Source: Sinohyriopsis cumingii (taxonomy: Eukaryota > Mollusca > Bivalvia > Unionida > Unionidae). From it: a stretch of 64,000 bases of DNA. A model generated the notes under the pieces. It saw nothing but the letters and a program-made list of their open reading frames with translations. It had not been told where the DNA came from and made no database searches. Below, one piece after another: positions 60,373-64,000 of this stretch. Both the position numbers and the translations under genes were made by a program. How positions within the stretch are numbered: the stretch's first letter is position 1; every line of letters starts with the position of its first letter. The DNA lies in NCBI GenBank assembly GCA_028554795.2, contig CM068831.1:37331144-37395143 (forward strand), written 5' to 3'.

Positions 60373-63300
60373 ATGAAACGATCGAATCCATTCGAGAAGA
60401 AAGAAGAAAGTAAGAGGCAGAAACGTGATCTATCACCTCGTACCCTCGCTGAAGTCTTGGCCCAAATTCATGCCAGTGATTTTGAGGATGACATGAGTGA
60501 ACCAGAATCCAGATCCAGAGAGTCTGTACCTAACCAAACTTCACCACCCTTAGTCAACCCTAAAAAGTACTATCATATTCGAGAGACGGAAAAGTGCTAA
60601 TCTAGAAAATTTAGAACCACGGCTTACACTTACAGGGTGAAGTTTAAAGATTTCAAGTCCGACATACCGTTGGAGAAAGCAGAAGGGTTCATCACCGAGA
60701 TGTGGGATTCTTTACTCACCACACTAAAGAGACAATGTCAAGCCAAAGAAGACAATCGCTTGAGACTTTCCATACAACAGGACGTTTTGAAATCCCCTGT
60801 TTAGATTGAGTTTAGCAGCCCCGCAGAACTGACCCCTTCCAAAATCTTTGACAAGATTCAACACGTGCAACAATCCAATGATCAGTTTGACATCACCGAT
60901 GGAAAAGCCACAGTGTTCATGACCAACGTGTCTCCTCCTCAAGGGACCGGACAACGCAAAAAGGTGTTATTGGTGAACGACCTTCGCAGCACCAAAACAA
61001 GCCTCGTCCAAATTAACAACCCTCAAGACCAAATGTGTTTAGCAAGGGCTATCGTGGTGAGACGAACGTATGCCAACAAGAACGACACGGTAGAATGGAA
61101 AAGAGCATTGGAGAACATTAGAAAGTTGGACCGAGCCAAACAACTAAATGAAGCAGAACTCCTGTTACAACAAGCCGGACTGTTCAAAGACACACCCTGT
61201 GGCATTCCTGAGATGCAAAAATTGCAAGATGCCCTAGCTCCACGATGCACCTTGAAAGTGCACCCTCTGTTGTTTCGAGGCCAAGACTTTAAGGACGGAA
61301 ATACATTCATGTCTATCATCACCATGAACATTTCGATACCATTACCAGCATCACTGTATTCCTGGGATACGATTATTACTGTGATAAATGTGACTATGGC
61401 TATAACAATCGAGAGCAACACAAACATTGTGGATCGAAATGCTCAGGATGTTTGGCCTCTCAACCCTATCTGGACAAAGGACAAGAACGAGTGCAATGTC
61501 CTGCTTGTCTGCGCACGTTTGTCAGCCCTGCCTGTTACCAGCAACATCTGAAGACCCAAGGTTCACATCAGAAAAGTGCTTGTCAGCTGCTCAGATTGTG
61601 CTCTACGTGTGGACAAGGCATACGTACCAATAATACCAAGGCACACGCATGTCCAGGAAAGAAAAAATATCATATTTGTCACCAAATCGTGGACTTGGAA
61701 CACCAATGCTACATGGAAAAATACCAACCCCAACAAGAGGAAACTGAGGAGTACAAGAAGAAAGGCAATTTTATATTTTTCGATTTCAAATGCATGCAAG
61801 AGACCGGCATTCACATTCCTAATTTCTGCGTGGCTCACCAAGCGTGCGAAAAGTGCATCCAAGAACCTATCTTTAGTCATTGCCCTCATTGCAGTAAGAT
61901 TCCTGGAGGACGTGAAAAAATCTTTCGGGGACCAAGCGCGCTGGCCAATTTCGCTCAGTGGATCTTAGACCCCATCGACGAAACATGGAGCCAAGAGGAC
62001 TTCGAACGATACGGGGATTGTCATCACCATGCCACGGTGATGGCCCACAATTTCGCCGGATACGATGGACAGTTTCTTCTCAGATGCTATACGGAACATG
62101 GTACCGAACGTCCTAAAGTGACTTTGAACGGAGCCAAAATCATTTCCATGCATGTGGGAAAAGTACAGTTTAACGATTCGATGAGTACATGGCCATGCCT
62201 TTGAGTCGAATGCCTAAAACGTTTGGAATGACAGAAATGGCCAAAGGCAAATGGGGTAGAACGGCATGTTGATTGGCTTCGATATTCCACACTTTTTCAA
62301 TATCGAAGCCAATCAACATGCCGTCCTACCCCATTTGCCTGAGACTGAAGACTACGACCCCGACAACATGAGTAACGAACAAAGAGAAGCTTTCTACGCC
62401 TGGTACCAGTTCCATGCCTCGGACTCTTTCGACTTTCAGGAAGAAATGTTAAAGTATTGTCGTTCCGACGTGGACATTTTATGGCGTTGCTGTGGAAAAT
62501 TTCGAGAACTGTTCGTGGCACACGGAGGGGTCGATCCTTTGAAAGAAGCCTGCACCATTGCCAAAACATGTTCCTTAGTGTACCGACAACGATTCATGCC
62601 TGAAAACACCCTAGCTGTCATCAGTCCTCAAACGACCAACTTTGTCAAACGTCAATACTCGATCAAGAAAGACAAATGGGTTCAGCATGCCCGCAACGGA
62701 GGGGGAGAAAAGACCATCGGAGCGCATTCGGTAGATGGCTGGGACTTAGAAAACCCCAAGATGGTGTACAGGTTTGACGGTTGTTTATTTCACGGATGTC
62801 CCGTCTGCTATCCTAATCGTAACACTAAAAATCAGTTTTTACAACGAACCAGTGAAGACTCATACCAGGACACTTGTCAGCGACGTTTGAAGTTAGAACA
62901 GCAAGGATACCAAGTGGTGGAAATGTGGGAACACGAATACGATCACCGTTTGAAAATCGATCCCGAGTTTAAACGCATCGTGGAAAGTTACCAGTGGGTG
63001 GATCCTCTGAACCCAAGGGATAGTTTGTATGGAGGAAGGACCAATGCCACCTGTTTGCTGTACCAAGCCGACGAAGAAAAGGAGAAGAAATCAAATATTT
63101 GGACGTGTGTTCCCTGTATCCCTACGTGTGCAAATATTGTCGCTTTCCTGCAGGGCACCCGCAATTGCTGACGGAACACATTAACTTGGGCTACATTCGA
63201 CAATACGAAGGTTTGATCAAATGTAAAGTTTTGCCTCCCACGGACTTGTATCATCCCGTGTTACCTTACCATTGTCAAGGCAAACAGATGTTTCCCTTGT

Positions 63301-64000
63301 GCCGCACTTGTGCCGAAACGTGCAACCAAGATCAACCTTGTCAGCACACTCAGGAAGAACGCGCCTTGACGGAAACGTGGGTCAGCGTGGAGTTGTTCAA
63401 AGCTCTAGACATGGGATACCAACTGTTAGAAGTGTACGAAATTTGCCACTTTCCCAAGACACAACAATACCACAAGGGTGGCCCCACGCAGAAAGGCATT
63501 TTCGCAGACTACATGGATGCCTTTTTGAACCTGAAACAAGAAGCCAGTGGCTATCCTTCCTGGTGTCACACTCCCGAAGACGAAAAGACATTCAAAGAGA
63601 AATACTGGGCACAAGAAGGCATTACTTTGGACAACATCGAGAAAAACGAAGGCAGGCGATCGTTTGCCAAAGTGATGTTAAATTGCTTGTGGGGTAAAAT
63701 GGCACAACGACCGTGTTTACCCAAGACGGAATATTTGACAGAACCTTCCCGTTACTTCCAGATGATTCACGACAAAACCAAATACATGAAACTCGTGGAC
63801 GTTGTTCGCGAGGATTTGATCTTGGTCAATTACGAAGAGGATCTGGACTTTGTAGAAGGCGACGCATTTGGAAATGTCATCATTGCGGCTTACGTGACAG
63901 CTCATGGTCGCTTAAAATTGTACGAAGCTTTAGAACTGTTAGGGGAACGCGTCCTGTACTTTGACACGGACAGCTGTATTTACATCGAGTGCCCGGGTCA
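60373..64000 (+). pseudogene. Element C: Polinton-type DNA polymerase B (broken, truncated by window end)
   Basis: Reads from ATG 60373. The N-terminal region has zinc-finger-like Cys clusters (CPACLRTFVSPACYQQHL). Exo I is FFDFKC (Lys where Glu is usual), Exo II MAHNFAGYDGQFLL, Exo III YCRSDVDIL. The polymerase domain has motif A LDVCSLYPYV (about 63,098), motif B KVMLNCLWGKM and motif C YFDTDS (about 63,960). Lesions: TAA 60598, TAG 60802, frameshifts near 61,320, 62,190 and 63,085, and a 42-bp inverted duplication at 62245-62286. The last 900 bp are open and run off the window. Confidence 0.88.
62245..62340. repeat. 42-bp inverted duplication inside polymerase C
   Basis: Arms 62245-62286 and 62299-62340 are reverse complements with one mismatch, separated by 12 bp. 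The right arm encodes expected polymerase residues (NIEANQHAVLPH). The left arm brings a stop codon. Confidence 0.9.

Larger units (their letters stand above)
58147..64000 (+). mobile_element. Element C: Polinton/Maverick, left part (runs off the window)
   Basis: It contains a Gln-rich ORF, a reverse-strand zinc-knuckle gene and a Polinton-type polymerase B in forward orientation. The polymerase belongs to a lineage clearly different from that of A and B. The left boundary is tentative. Capsid, ATPase and integrase genes would lie beyond 64,000. Confidence 0.75.

Noticed and set aside
63272..63964. Forward frames in the 3' part of element C
   Set aside because: They are in other frames than the polymerase, whose own frame is open from about 63,095 to the window end and holds motifs A, B and C.

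Overview
The window looks like animal nuclear DNA: AT-rich, mostly non-coding, with intron-split genes bearing GT/AG junctions, many microsatellites, a tRNA-derived SINE, LINE and Ty3/Gypsy remnants, and integrated Polinton/adintovirus-like elements. Cathepsin L loci, the SINE type and the mix of virus-like elements suggest an invertebrate, most likely a mollusc or another lophotrochozoan. The species cannot be named from the sequence.

Host genes. Two cathepsin L-like cysteine protease loci lie head to tail on the + strand, at 5.8-17.8 kb and 35.2-51.6 kb, each with seven coding exons and matching intron phases. Both carry disabling changes: locus 1 has a 1-nt deletion in exon 6 and an early stop in exon 7; locus 2 has a damaged exon 4, a stop in exon 6 and loss of the catalytic His. 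I read both as decayed paralogues, with assembly error as the alternative.

Virus-like element A (19,316-30,971) is bounded by 178-bp terminal inverted repeats and a 5-bp target duplication, inside a minisatellite of about 35-bp units. Its order is: unknown ORF, small minor virion-like protein, major capsid protein, adenain-type protease, fibre-like protein, two-helix membrane protein, a polymerase B / SF1 helicase / HNH replication gene, then reverse-strand integrase and zinc-ribbon phospholipase A2, and a forward packaging ATPase. Several genes are broken.

Element B (about 36.1-43.3 kb) is a second, rearranged member of the same lineage in intron 1 of cathepsin locus 2. It keeps the ATPase, phospholipase, integrase and polymerase-helicase-HNH module, plus a Cys-rich gene and an HNH gene not seen in A, but no capsid module is visible. 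Several active sites are destroyed. Element C (about 58.1 kb to the window end) is a different Polinton/Maverick with the more familiar protein-primed-type polymerase B, cut off at position 64,000.

The most novel signals are: (1) the polymerase-helicase-HNH gene shared by A and B; (2) a family of 13-17-bp palindromes of the form CTTGAYNNNRTCAAG confined to A and B, which in coding regions always falls in the same reading phase (Leu-Thr-x-Ser) and shows the central triplet flipped between A and B at one homologous site; (3) terminal repeats that are themselves bounded by short inverted repeats; and (4) a 42-bp inverted templated duplication inside the polymerase of C.
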